Below are positions 1-10,907 of a DNA stretch of 64,000 nucleotides, in pieces (the first letter of the stretch is position 1; each line of letters starts with the position of its first letter). Under the pieces are notes generated by a model. That model had not been told where the DNA came from. It saw nothing but the letters and a program-made list of their open reading frames with translations, and did not search any database. The stretch is taken from assembly GCF_026151205.1 (NCBI RefSeq), contig NC_087072.1, positions 791,875 through 855,874 on the forward strand, read 5' to 3'. The position numbers were made by a program, and so were the translations under genes. This stretch comes from Bolinopsis microptera (taxonomy: Eukaryota; Ctenophora; Tentaculata; Lobata; Bolinopsidae).

Positions 1-336
1 TTTTACTACTATTCTGTTGGGCATGTAGGCAGGGCTACAATGAGGAGGTTACACGTGACAGGGTTAAATTTGTATACTCTTGGACCTTTCTGACAAGCTT
101 CCTCCCTAGAGAAAACAAAATTGTTACGCCAAGTTTCCTGACAATTAAAGATGCAAACTTACAGAATTACCCTCATAGAAAGCTTTACGATCATATGGGC
201 AGGATGACTGGGATTAGTTTAGCTTGCGAGGGTATTCCCCCGCCCCCCCCCCCCCCCCCAATATAGTACAATTACATCATTAAACACTTTGAGGGTTGTT
301 ACGTAATAATTGTTTGGTGAGTCTCCCTCCCCTCAG
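1..336. other. MED12 intron sequence upstream of the 82-bp array
   Basis: No coding segment is recognised here. The stretch lies upstream of the first array copy and is presumably intron of the MED12 gene, whose earlier exons lie left of the window. It contains a poly-C run at about 243-258. The last bases before the array are a pyrimidine tract that already resembles the acceptor repeated downstream. Confidence 0.5.
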
Positions 337-3300
337 AGATTAGACTGGGGTATCCTGCTGCTGCGTCTAGTCCGGCACCCCGCTGTGGACAGTACACTAA
401 CAACCTCCCTCCCCTCAGAGATTAGACTGGGGTATCCTGCTGCTACGTCTAGTCCGGCACCCCGCTGTGGACAGTACACTAACAACCTCCCCCCCTCAGA
501 GATTAGACTGGGGTATCCTGCTGCTACGTCTAGTCCGGCACCCCGCTGTGGACAGTACACTAACAACCTCCCTCCCCTCAGAGATTAGACTGGGGTATCC
601 TGCTGCTACGTCTAGTCCGGCACCCCGCTGTGGACAGTACACTAACAACCTCCCTCCCCTCAGAGATTAGACTGGGGTATCCTGCTGCTACGTCTAGTCC
701 GGCACCCCGCTGTGGACAGTACACTAACAACCTCCCTCCCCTCAGAGATTAGACTGGGGTATCCTGCTGCTGCGTCTAGTCCGGCACCCCGCTGTGTACA
801 GTACACTAACAACCTCCCTCCCCTCAGAGATTAGACTGGGGTATCCTGCTGCTACGTCTAGTCCGGCACCCCGCTGTGGACAGTACACTAACAACCTCCC
901 TCCCCTCAGAGATTAGACTGGGGTATCCTGCTGCTGCGTCTAGTCCGGCACCCCGCTGTGGACAGTACACTAACAACCTCCCTCCCCTCAGAGATTAGAC
1001 TGGGGTATCCTGCTGCTGCGTCTAGTCCGGCACCCCGCTGTGGACAGTACACTAACAACCTCCCTCCCCTCAGAGATTAGACTGGGGTATCCTGCTGCTG
1101 CATCTAGTCCGGCACCCCGCTGTGGACAGTACACTAACAACCTCCCTCCCCTCAGAGATTAGACTGGGGTATCCTGCTGCTACGTCTAGTCCGGCACCCC
1201 GCTGTGGACAGTACACTAACAACCTCCCTCCCCTCAGAGATTAGACTGGGGAATCCTGCTGCTACGTCTAGTCCGGCACCCCGCTGTGGACAGTACACTA
1301 ACAACCTCCCTCCCCTCAGAGTTTAGACTGGGGTATCCTGCTGCTACGTCTAGTCCGGCACCCCGCTGTGGACAGTACACTAACAACCTCCCTCCCCTCA
1401 GAGATTAGACTGGGGTATCCTGCTGCTACGTCTAGTCCGGCACCCCGCTGTGGACAGTCCACTAACAACCTCCCTCCCCTCAGAGATTAGACTGGGGTAT
1501 CCTGCTGCTGCGTCTAGTCCGGCACCCCGCTGTGGACAGTACACTAACAACCTCCCTCCCCTCAGAGATTAGACTGGGGTATCCTGCTGCTACGTCTAGT
1601 CCGGCACCCCGCTGTGGACAGTACACTAACAACCTCCCTCCCCTCAGAGATTAGACTGGGGTATCCTGCTGCTGCGTCTAGTCCGGCACCCCGCTGTGGA
1701 CAGTACACTAACAAACTCCCTCCCCTCAGAGATTAGACTGGGGTATCCTGCTGCTACGTCTAGTCCGGCACCCCGCTGTGGACAGTACACTAACAACCTC
1801 CCTCCCCTCAGAGATTAGACTGGGGTATCCTGCTGTTACGTCTAGTCCGGCACCCCGCTGTGGACAGTACACTAACAACCTCCCTCCCCTCAGAGATTAG
1901 ACTGGGGTATCCTGCTGCTACGTCTAGTCCGGCACCCCGCTGTGGACAGTACACTAACAACCTCCCTCCCCTCAGAGATTAGACTGGGGTATCCTGCTGC
2001 TACGTCTAGTCCGGCACCCCGCTGTGGACAGTACACTAACAACCTCCCCCCCCTCAGAGATTAGACTGGGGTATCCTGCTGCTACGTCTAGTCCGGCACC
2101 CCGCTGTGTACAGTACACTAACAACCTCCCTCCCCTCAGAGATTAGACTGGGGTATCCTGCTGCTACGTCTAGTCCGGCACCCCGCTGTGGACAGTACAC
2201 TAACAACCTCCCTCCCCTCAGAGATTAGACTGGGGTATCCTGCTGCTACGTCTAGTCCGGCACCCCGCTGTGGACAGTACACTAACAACCTCCCTCCCCT
2301 CAGAGATTAGACTGGGGTATCCTGCTGCTACGTCTAGTCCGGCACCCCGCTGTGGACAGTACACTAACAACCTCCCTCCCCTCAGAGATTAGACTGGGGT
2401 ATCCTGCTGCTACGTCTAGTCCGGCACCCCGCTGTGGACAGTACACTAACAACCCCCCTCCCCTCAGAGATTAGACTGGGGTATCCTGCTGCTACGTCTA
2501 GTCCGGCACCCCGCTGTGGACAGTACACTAACAACCTCCCTCCCCTCAGAGATTAGACTGGGGTATCCTGCTGCTACGTCTAGTCCGGCACCCCGCTGTG
2601 GACAGTACACTAACAACCTCCCTCCCCTCAGAGATTAGACTGGGGTATCCTGCTGCTACGTCTAGTCCGGCACCCCGCTGTGGACAGTCCACTAACAACC
2701 TCCCTCCCCTCAGAGATTAGACTGGGGTATCCTGCTGCTGCGTCTAGTCCGGCACCCCGCTGTGGACAGTACACTAACAACCTCCCTCCCCTCAGAGATT
2801 AGACTGGGGTATCCTGCTGCTACGTCTAGTCCGGCACCCCGCTGTGGACAGTACACTAACAACCTCCCTCCCCTCAGAGATTAGACTGGGGTATCCTGCT
2901 GCTGCGTCTAGTCCGGCACCCCGCTGTGGACAGTACACTAACAAACTCCCTCCCCTCAGAGATTAGACTGGGGTATCCTGCTGCTACGTCTAGTCCGGCA
3001 CCCCGCTGTGGACAGTACACTAACAACCTCCCTCCCCTCAGAGATTAGACTGGGGTATCCTGCTGTTACGTCTAGTCCGGCACCCCGCTGTGGACAGTAC
3101 ACTAACAACCTCCCTCCCCTCAGAGATTAGACTGGGGTATCCTGCTGCTACGTCTAGTCCGGCACCCCGCTGTGGACAGTACACTAACAACCTCCCTCCC
3201 CTCAGAGATTAGACTGGGGTATCCTGCTGCTACGTCTAGTCCGGCACCCCGCTGTGGACAGTACACTAACAACCTCCCTCCCCTCAGAGATTAGACTGGG

Positions 3301-3697
3301 GTATCCTGCTGCTACGTCTAGTCCGGCACCCCGCTGTGGACAGTACACTAACAACCTCCCTCCCCTCAGAGATTAGACTGGGGTATCCTGCTGCTACGTC
3401 TAGTCCGGCACCCCGCTGTGGACACTACACTAACAACCCCCCTCCCCTCAGAGATTAGACTGGGGTATCCTGCTGCTACGTCTAGTCCGGCACCCCGCTG
3501 TGGACAGTACACTAATAACCTCCCTCCCCTCAGAGATTAGACTGGGGTATCCTGCTGCTGCGTCTAGTCCGGCACCCCGCTGTGGACAGTACACTAACAA
3601 CCTCCCTCCCCTCAGAGATTAGACTGGGGTATCCTGCTGCTGCGTCTAGTCCGGCACCCCGCTGTGGACAGTACACTAACAACCTCCCTCCCCTCAG
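337..3697 (+). repeat. 82-bp tandem array of a MED12 3' splice acceptor plus exon start
   Basis: About 41 head-to-tail copies of an 82-bp unit, nearly identical. Each unit holds the first 60 or so bases of the MED12 exon that truly starts at 3,698, followed by a branch-point-like CTAAC, a pyrimidine tract and CAG. Counting the real one, about 42 usable-looking acceptors precede one exon. Private variants recur exactly 1,230 bp apart (15 units): a CAGTCC change at 1,455 and 2,685, an ACAAACTCCC change at 1,711 and 2,941, and TGCTGTTACG at 1,831 and 3,061. A block of units was therefore duplicated recently. Because 82 is not a multiple of three, using an early acceptor shifts the frame and reaches a stop within about three units. 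Confidence 0.95.
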
Positions 3698-6600
3698 AGA
3701 TTAGACTGGGGTATCCTGCTGCTACGTCTAGTCCGGCACCCCGCTGTGGACAGTACGCGTCTGGGAGAGGGCATCCTCTTCTTCTCCGTACTGGACATGT
3801 TGTCCACTGTGATGGAGCCTCTAGAGACGTGTTGCTATAACACTGAGGACGTTAACGCGAGGACCATGTTCTTCAAGAGGATCTGCAATGAGATCACGAT
3901 ATTGATAACCCCGTCAATATGCAGGTGCGTCGATTTTCTCAGCTTTACAGTTCTTTTTAATTAATTTATGTTTATTGTAAATTATACTTTCTCGTTTACA
4001 AAGTACATAACGAAACGTTACATTAGAAAGTACAGCATTTGTAATTTTATAGGTTACGTAATCTACTTCATATCTGTGTAGTAAACATTAAACTATAAAC
4101 CGTAGAACTAACTTCTTCTTGACACTAATTGTACTCTATAGTACTCTACTAGTAGCAGGGAGGACTTGTAGCAATATCTTATTTTAGCATCTTACGTTAT
4201 TCTCATATAAAGAGTATTAGAGAGTTAGAGTATTAGTGCCACCAGTCACAGTCTGGGTTATAAGAAATAACGCATTTGTCAAATCTGATAACGACAATAT
4301 TTAGTTATTCATAAATTTTAATTTAAGTGAAATAACGTGCACAACCAAATTTAGCGGTCTTTCGACAATTCTTCCATATTTGTCTTAACTATAAGGTTTA
4401 AGGGCGTTTTCATGTGTCAAACGAATTTAAGTGAGTGCGCTGCAAAAAGTGACGCGACTTTGCTGTGGCCTGTGGCCGTTTAACTGAAGATTAAAATGCA
4501 TTTTGCAACATTTTTAGATATCGGTCCACAACATTTCAAGTATGTTGGTGTGTAATTTAAAATAGTTGATAAATGAATTTCAAATAGTTGATATACCTGC
4601 TAATGTTACCCGCACCAGGTACGACAGCTGTTAAAGATCCCGCTGTACAAACAGGAGATAACAGTAGTCGAACACACCAGCGTTAACGAAGAGTGGTCCC
4701 AGAGACCAACCCCGCAGTTCGAGACGCTCTATCCAGGTAATAAGCACTGCCCAGTGCCCTCCTCCCCCAGTGCCCTCTTCCCCAGTGCCCTCCTCCCCAG
4801 TGCCCTCCTCCCCAGTGCCCTCCTCCCCAGTGTCCCCTCCCCCAGTGCCCTCATCCCCCAGTGCCCTCCTCTCCCAGTGCCCTCCTCTCCCAGTGCCCTC
4901 CTCCCCCAGTGCCCTCCTCCCCCAGTGCCCTCCTCCCCTAGTGCCCTCCTCTCCCAGTGCCATCCTCCCCCAGTGCCCTCCTCCCCCCGTGCCCTCTTCC
5001 CCCATTGCCCTCCTCCCCCAGTGCCCTCCTCCCCCAGTGCCCTCCTCCCCCAGTGCCCTCCTCCCCAGTGCCATCCTCCCCAGTGCCCTCCTCCCCAGTG
5101 CCCTCTTCCCCCAGTGCCCTCCTCCCCAGTGCCCTCCTCCCCAGTGCCCTCCTACCCAGTGCCCTCCTTCCCCCAGTGCCCCCCTCCCCCAGTGCCCTCC
5201 TCCCCCAGTGCCCTCCTCCCCCAGTGCCCTCCTCCCCAGTGCCATCCTCCCCAGTGCCCTCCTCCCCAGTGCCCTCTTCCCCCAGTGCCCTCCTCCCCAG
5301 TGCCCTCCTCCCCAGTGCCCTCCTACCCAGTGCCCTCCTTCCCCCAGTGCCCCCCTCCCCCAGTGCCCCCCTCCCCCAGTGCCCTCCTCCCCCAGTGCCC
5401 TCCTACCCAGTGCCCTCCTCCCCAGTGCCCTCCTCCCCAGTGCCCTCCTCCCCAGTGCCCTCCTCCCCCAGTGCCCTCCTCCCTCAGTGCCCCCCTCCTC
5501 CAGTGCCCTCCTCCCCCAGTGCCCTCCTCTTCCAGTGCCCTCCTCTCCCAATGCCCTCCTCCCCCAGTGCCCTCCTCCCCCAGTGCCCTCCTCCCCCAGT
5601 GCCCTCCTCCCCCAGTGCCCTCCTCCCCCAGTGCCCTCTTCCCCCAGTGCCCTCCTCCCCCAGTGCCCTCCTCCCCCAGTGCCCTCCTCCCCCAGTGCCC
5701 CCCTCCCCCAGTGCCCTCTCCCCCAGTGCCCTCCTCCCCCAGTGCCCTCCTCCCCCAGTGCCCTCCTCCCCCAGTGCCCTCCTCCCCCAGTGCCCTCTCC
5801 CCCAGTGCCCTCCTCCCCCAGTGCCCTCCTCCCCCAGTGCCCTCCTCCCCCAGTGCCCTCCTCCCCCAGTGCCCTCCTCCCCCAGTGCCCTCCTCCCCCA
5901 GTGCCCTCCTCCCCCAGTGCCATTAGTGTCATTTAAAAAAATGCTTCCAACACTACAATTTTATTCGAGAGCAAACAATTTGAGGAAATGGATGTAATCA
6001 GTAAAATTGTCACTTTAAACCGCTTCCTGTCACTAAAAAGAGTGTTACTTTTTTTCGCTAGGCCAGCCCCTTTGCCATCGGCAAATTTTATTTTCATAAT
6101 ATTGGTTAACATATCAGCGGATGCATTTCATTTCATTTCAAAGAATACTAATTGTATGAATATTTGAATAACGAATGTTACAGCTATTCTACTGAAGATA
6201 ACTTAGTATAATATGCCCTTAATAGCTTGACTAACTAGTAACTAGGGTAACTAACTAACTAGTAACTAGAGTAACTAGTAACTCCCACCACCCGTAAATT
6301 TAGCGCCTGTCTCAGAAATCGAGCCAATCGGTAGCTAGAATCTGAATCATTTATCTGAATTTTTAATAGGTCAAGCCATATTTTTAAAATTGACCTCTTA
6401 AAAATATTTTTTATTTAAATTGACGATGTAATGTCTGGTGTTTAAATGAGAGACTTATATAAACTTGTTGCAGAGACTTATTATATTATTCTTCTAATTT
6501 AGTATTATAACACCATGCTGAGTTTTAAATCTCTGTACGGAGATTTACAGAGGAGGTATTTAATTTAAATATTGGAGAAGCCAAGGAGAAGGTATTATAA

Positions 6601-9510
6601 TGTTTGTTTAGAACCGATTTGATATTCGAGCAGCCAGGCGACATTTCAAATATTTGATTGGTTAAGTTATCTTCGCGTCATCAACCCCGTCAATTCTGAC
6701 AGCTATGTTTGAAGCTCAACAATTTATTCGGTACCCTAAGTGTGTGATGCTAAGTGAAATGTTTAAATCCCTAAGATCTACGACATTTTCACCGCAGCTC
6801 TGAACTCAGCCGTCAACTTTCTCGCGTGGTAAATACTTCCAGGCTTTTCAGTTAATATGGTTACGTCGTTAAGCAGAGTCGTCACTTGTCAAGCCACTTT
6901 TTGACAAGTTTGTGGTTGCAATTTCGGCACTGACTCAAAACTTAACTGACAATCCTGGAAGTATTTAGCATGGAACATGATTGATTGAGGAGCTCCACAC
7001 AATATGACGTACATGTTAACATATTTCTGTTACAAGAACTGTTGAACAAGTGCACACAGTTGACAGTTGACGTGTGTCTAATGTTGAATCTATGAAGATG
7101 TACTTGCGAAGTACCAACTAGTGTCTTTGTTTCAGAGTTAAAGCCTGAAGGGTACGTGCCAGTCAGTAAACACAGTGTGTCCCCATGGGAACTGGTTGAA
7201 GGCGCTAAAGGAGGATGCAATGTTGTACCTTGGCAGGAACTGGGCGGTGTCAGATACGACAGACAACCCGACAAAATGGAGGTTTGTACTTTTCACAGCC
7301 AGGAACACGTGCTTTGTGTGCAGCAACACGTGCTTTGTGCGCAGTAGCACGTGCTTTGTGCGCAGCAACACCTGCTTTGTGCGCAGTAGCACGTGCTTTG
7401 TGCGCAGCAACACATGCTTTGTGCGCAGTAGCACGTGCTTTGTGCGCAGTAGCACGTGCTTTGTGCGCAGCAACATGTGCTTTGTGCGCAGCAACACGTG
7501 CTTTATGCGCAGCAACACGTGCTTTGTGTCCACCATAATTTACTTTTTGCTTCATGATATGTCACGTGAGAGACGTGTTTCTCACCAAGTTGTTAATTCA
7601 GGAACGGTTAATTGTGAGTTTGCGAGGACACGCCCACGAGCTTCCCTCTCTGGAGCACGAACAAGTCACCATTCCCAACGCCCCTAAACCTAAAGTAGAG
7701 CCCCAGGGGGTTCCTCCGCAGCAGTTCCTCAACTTTCAGACTCGCCCTCCTCTAATGATGGTTGATAATCGTTTACTTTAGCAGTTTTAGTTCAATTCTT
7801 TGAATCCAATGCTAAGTAACATGAGGTCCTGATTTGCTGAAAAGTTAAGTGATATTTCTGGAAAACACCTCAAATCTTCGAACCAAATCCCTCTAGGCCG
7901 GACAACCAAGAATGATCAGACCGATGCAAGCTGCCCACTTCTCTGGGATTATGGGAGCACCAGCCCCAAACGTGACTATTACCCAACAGGGTCCTGTACC
8001 TAACTTCAACCCTCACGAAGTGGGTACTATTACCCAGCAAGGCCCGGTACCTAACTTCAATCCTCACGAAGTGGGTACACTTTCTTGCTTCCTTAATTTC
8101 AAAAGAATTTATTCTTGTTCGGATAATTTTGATTTTGACAATAAAAACTCAGCTTGAAGCCCGTTCAACTAACTTCCAATTTGTCGCAGCAAGTTCCCGG
8201 TCAGTTCCCGTTTGATCAGGGAGCTGGTAGCAAGCCTCAATTCACCCCGACTGTTACCGGGCAACAGCAGATATTCGACAACACTCCTGCTAACTTTATA
8301 GATAACCCTGGTAAGTCTAGACAACACTCCTACTCTCTTTATTGGCTTGTGGTTGGTCCCTGAACTAAAGATCATGCAATGTTACTATGGTTACTATGGT
8401 TACTGTAGGCAATGCTGAGCTTGAATAACCACCTTATTTGGGGGTCGTGTAATGAGCATTTCATCGCGGGTGTCGCCTGTTGATTAGGAAGTAGGAACCT
8501 AATTAGACTGTCTAGGGCACCCTATTAGTGGTTTGCAGCACCCTGACCTGCTGTCACCTGACTTCCAGCAGCAGGATCTGATTAACAGCTCACTACGCCC
8601 ACTGACTAAATAGCGGGTATAGGACAGGAAGGCAGCGGAAACGAGGGCGGTATTTTCCTAAAAAGGGGAAACGAGGGCGGTATTTTCCTAAAAAGGGGAA
8701 ACGAGTGCGGTATTTTCCTAAAAAGGGGAAACGAGGGCGGAACACGTCATGATTGATACTCACTTTAACATGGGCACGTCCTAGTTGTCGAGTTTTTAAC
8801 TGAAGTCATTTTGTTACCTTTTTTGTACACCCTGTAGATATATAATAATGCTTGTGATGAAACTACTACCGTTACCATGGTTACCTAATCTCCTAGGTGG
8901 TATGGTGAGGACCCAGTACTCCGGACAGAGAATGATGATACCCCAGAGGATGACTGAGGAACAGAAGAGACAGCTGATGGAGAGTCAGCAGCAGAAGGTC
9001 CGGCTTCAGGGTCACCCAGGCATGGTGTTCCAGACAGCTCAGCCTCCTGGTAACCATGGTAACGGTCAGCCTCCCACCGGTCCCGGAGCACAGGCTCCCC
9101 CTCCTTATCTTCAGCAACACTTAGCTAACCCTAACCTGGCTGGTGCCGGTATGGAAGGAGGAGGAAACATGATGAACCCTGGCATGATGAACCAGCCTCC
9201 CCCTCATCAGTTCCTGCACAGACCGGTAATTTCTCTTTTAGATTCCTACCTTTGTTCTTATCTCTGATTTATGGTGTTTTTAACGTGGAGGCGTGTCTAA
9301 GGTAGTAAAATAAACTTATGACATTAGTGCACCAATCTCAGTCAGAACGTATCTTAACTAAGCTAACTCCCCTTCCTTCAGATGATGGCACAGCGACCCC
9401 CAATGTCCCTGCCCGTTTCCATGGCTCCCATTTCCTCTGGAAACATGTCCCTACCCCCTTCGAACCCTGGCTTCAGTCAAACTTCCTTCTTCGATCAGCA
9501 GTTCACCTGA
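3698..9510 (+). CDS. MED12: Mediator subunit MED12, C-terminal part (5' end outside window)
   Basis: MED12 belongs to the nuclear CDK8 kinase module of Mediator, where it activates CDK8/cyclin C and contacts transcription factors. Proposed exons are 3698-3924, 4619-4736, 7136-7281, 7602-7760, 7897-8070, 8190-8310, 8897-9225 and 9382-9510 (stop). Recognisable human-like blocks include the segment before FFSVLDMLS (human VLDMLSVL), VRQLLKIPLYKQE (human VRQLLPLPKQT), and VPVSKHSVSPWELVEG followed by GGVRYDRQ (human STKQKISPWDLFEG...GTVRVDRR), which belongs to the PQL region. The tail is Met/Gln/Pro-rich and ends FFDQQFT. Most junction phases agree. The 3924/4619 junction does not fit the CAG/GTGCGT donor and may use the next in-phase GT. 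Exon 7897-8070 contains an in-frame 17-codon duplication. The identification is firm, while the exact splice sites are inferred. Confidence 0.88.
3925..4618. other. MED12 intron
   Basis: AT-rich intronic sequence between two recognised MED12 exons. I see no gene, RNA or mobile element in it. Confidence 0.6.
4742..5926. repeat. 1.2-kb C-rich minisatellite just after a MED12 donor
   Basis: About 75 copies of a 14- to 16-bp unit built on CCCAGTGCCCTCCTCC, starting within about 10 bases of the donor at 4,737. The + strand is a continuous polypyrimidine tract full of CCCAG, a 3' splice-site look-alike. The complementary strand is a continuous run of G-blocks with G-quadruplex potential. It has no stops in several frames on both strands, which produces long low-complexity reading frames of no coding value. 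Confidence 0.95.
5927..7135. other. MED12 intron, remainder
   Basis: AT-rich intron. A short cluster of TAACTAGTAACTAG words lies at about 6,230-6,282. The same word family recurs in dynein introns at 34 and 42.9 kb. No gene was seen. Confidence 0.6.
7303..7530. repeat. 21-bp array rich in CACGTG
   Basis: About 11 copies of a 21-bp unit (CAGCAACACGTGCTTTGTGCG and variants) beginning about 20 bases after the donor at 7,282 of a MED12 exon. Eight of the units keep an intact CACGTG E-box core. Each unit also carries CGCAG, which resembles an acceptor. The open frames crossing it on both strands are repeat artefacts. Confidence 0.93.
7975..8076 (+). repeat. In-frame 51-bp duplication at a MED12 exon 3' end
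   Basis: Two adjacent 51-bp copies encode ITQQGPVPNFNPHEVGT twice. Each copy ends with the exon-end GAA followed by GTGGGT, the donor used at 8,071 by phase. The duplicated piece therefore includes the exon edge and the splice donor. Since 51 bp equals 17 codons, the first copy is absorbed into the protein. Confidence 0.85.
8636..8745. repeat. 30-bp minisatellite in a MED12 intron
   Basis: About 3.6 copies of a 30-bp unit containing GAAACGAGGGCGG and TATTTTCCTAAAAAGG. It lies in the intron 8311-8896 and does not overlap a recognised exon edge. Confidence 0.9.
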
Positions 9511-10907
9511 GCTGCTGTTACCATGGTTACTGAGCTGTCAGACACTTACCAGATAGAATATTGACATCATTTTGTGGGTTTAATTAATGTGAATTGTTGT
9601 AAGCTGATGAACTCTCACACGTTACTACGAGATAGTAATTAATTAACATTCAATTAAAAGACAAATATCACCTTGACGGATTAACTTTCTTTAAATACTT
9701 TTACAGATATTGAATGCTGACCTTATTTGTTGTTGCTATACATGATACTATACTATTGTTTTACTAAATAATTTATTTTATAAATCAACTGAACATCAAA
9801 TTTCTGAGTATCCTTTGTTGGCCGGCTCGTGCTCGAACAAAATTGGATATGAAAATTGTACTACGAATATTTTGGAACTAATAATGATCAGCAATCGGTA
9901 CACAAATAAGGAAACGAATGATATATCAGAATTAAATCATTAATTCTGACATTTTCACCATCTTTCGGGGAATTTAATAAAGCAATCATTTATAAAACTT
10001 TTTTATTTTAAAGACCCGAGGGCCACCCTTAAGGGCTTTGAAACAGTTATCAATTATTGTTTTATTAGGTTCCCCGAAAGACCGAATATTATTCCAAAGA
10101 ATGTATGGGATAGTTGATGGTGTGCTCTCACTCTCAGGCTTGCTTCACCCGTCTTCATGACAATTTCCCACTAATTCCTGTATAATTTGCTGATTTCCGA
10201 GAAAGCTACTCGACTAATTGGAGAGACGTGATTTTAGCATTCTCCAAACCCCAGCTCACTATACTTGTTATACTAGGAATCTAGGAAACTAAAACTTTCT
10301 CAGAATATGGAACGCTTACTCTTAGTCTTAGCTACGTACTGCATTCTTCTTCCTACTTAACTCTCGCGTATCATTTGAAACGAAGCCAGCCGATTTTTAT
10401 TTGTCCATCTAACATTGGTTAACACAGTACTGTTCACTGCTGTGTCTCTGTTACTTAGGATAACCAGAGATATTTGACAGATTTAAAGTTACTCGCACAT
10501 TTGCATTGTATCGTCCAGGCGAACAGATTTTCTTTACTCAGAAGCCTTTTACAGTGTTTTAGTAGTGTTTTTTACTGTTGAACTACTACAACAAGTAGTA
10601 AAAACTACTCGGACTCCTTTCTTCATCCTGAGTGCTTTGTGTCCTTTACATTCTCAGTTGATCTAAAACAGTTTTGAACATCTTGTATAATTATGTGCTT
10701 TTTTATTTTTGCCCCACAGTATGATGGTTAAATGTAATTTTCCTGTGAAGTAACTGATCAAAAGTCAAAACCGTTTTTACTGGCTAATTGTTAGGCAAAA
10801 CAGGGTTATTCGGGTGCCGCGCTTACAATTGGCTGGGAATGGGACTGATTAATTAATATGCTAGTGCTACAAGTGTAGTTCAATAAACCTCTCTCTAGAG
10901 CAGGAGA
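9511..10907. other. MED12 3' flank and intergenic region before the transporter
   Basis: AT-rich sequence containing the presumed MED12 3' UTR. The first AATAAA on the + strand that I find is at 9,976-9,981 and is a candidate poly(A) signal. A CTCTCTCTAGAGCAG string just before the transporter ATG could be a 5' UTR splice acceptor or simply leader. No other gene was recognised. Confidence 0.5.

Noticed and set aside
310-670. Repeat-derived proteins at the start of the 82-bp array
   Set aside because: Reading crosses repeat units in shifting frames and stops by the third unit. Only the last copy joins real MED12 coding sequence.
4631-5997. Long open frames on both strands (up to about 430 codons, Pro/Ser/Val or Gly/Glu/His rich) through the C-rich array
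   Set aside because: They are a consequence of a short repeat without stop codons in several frames. They have no non-repeat domain, and the region is an intron of MED12 between exons with matching phase.
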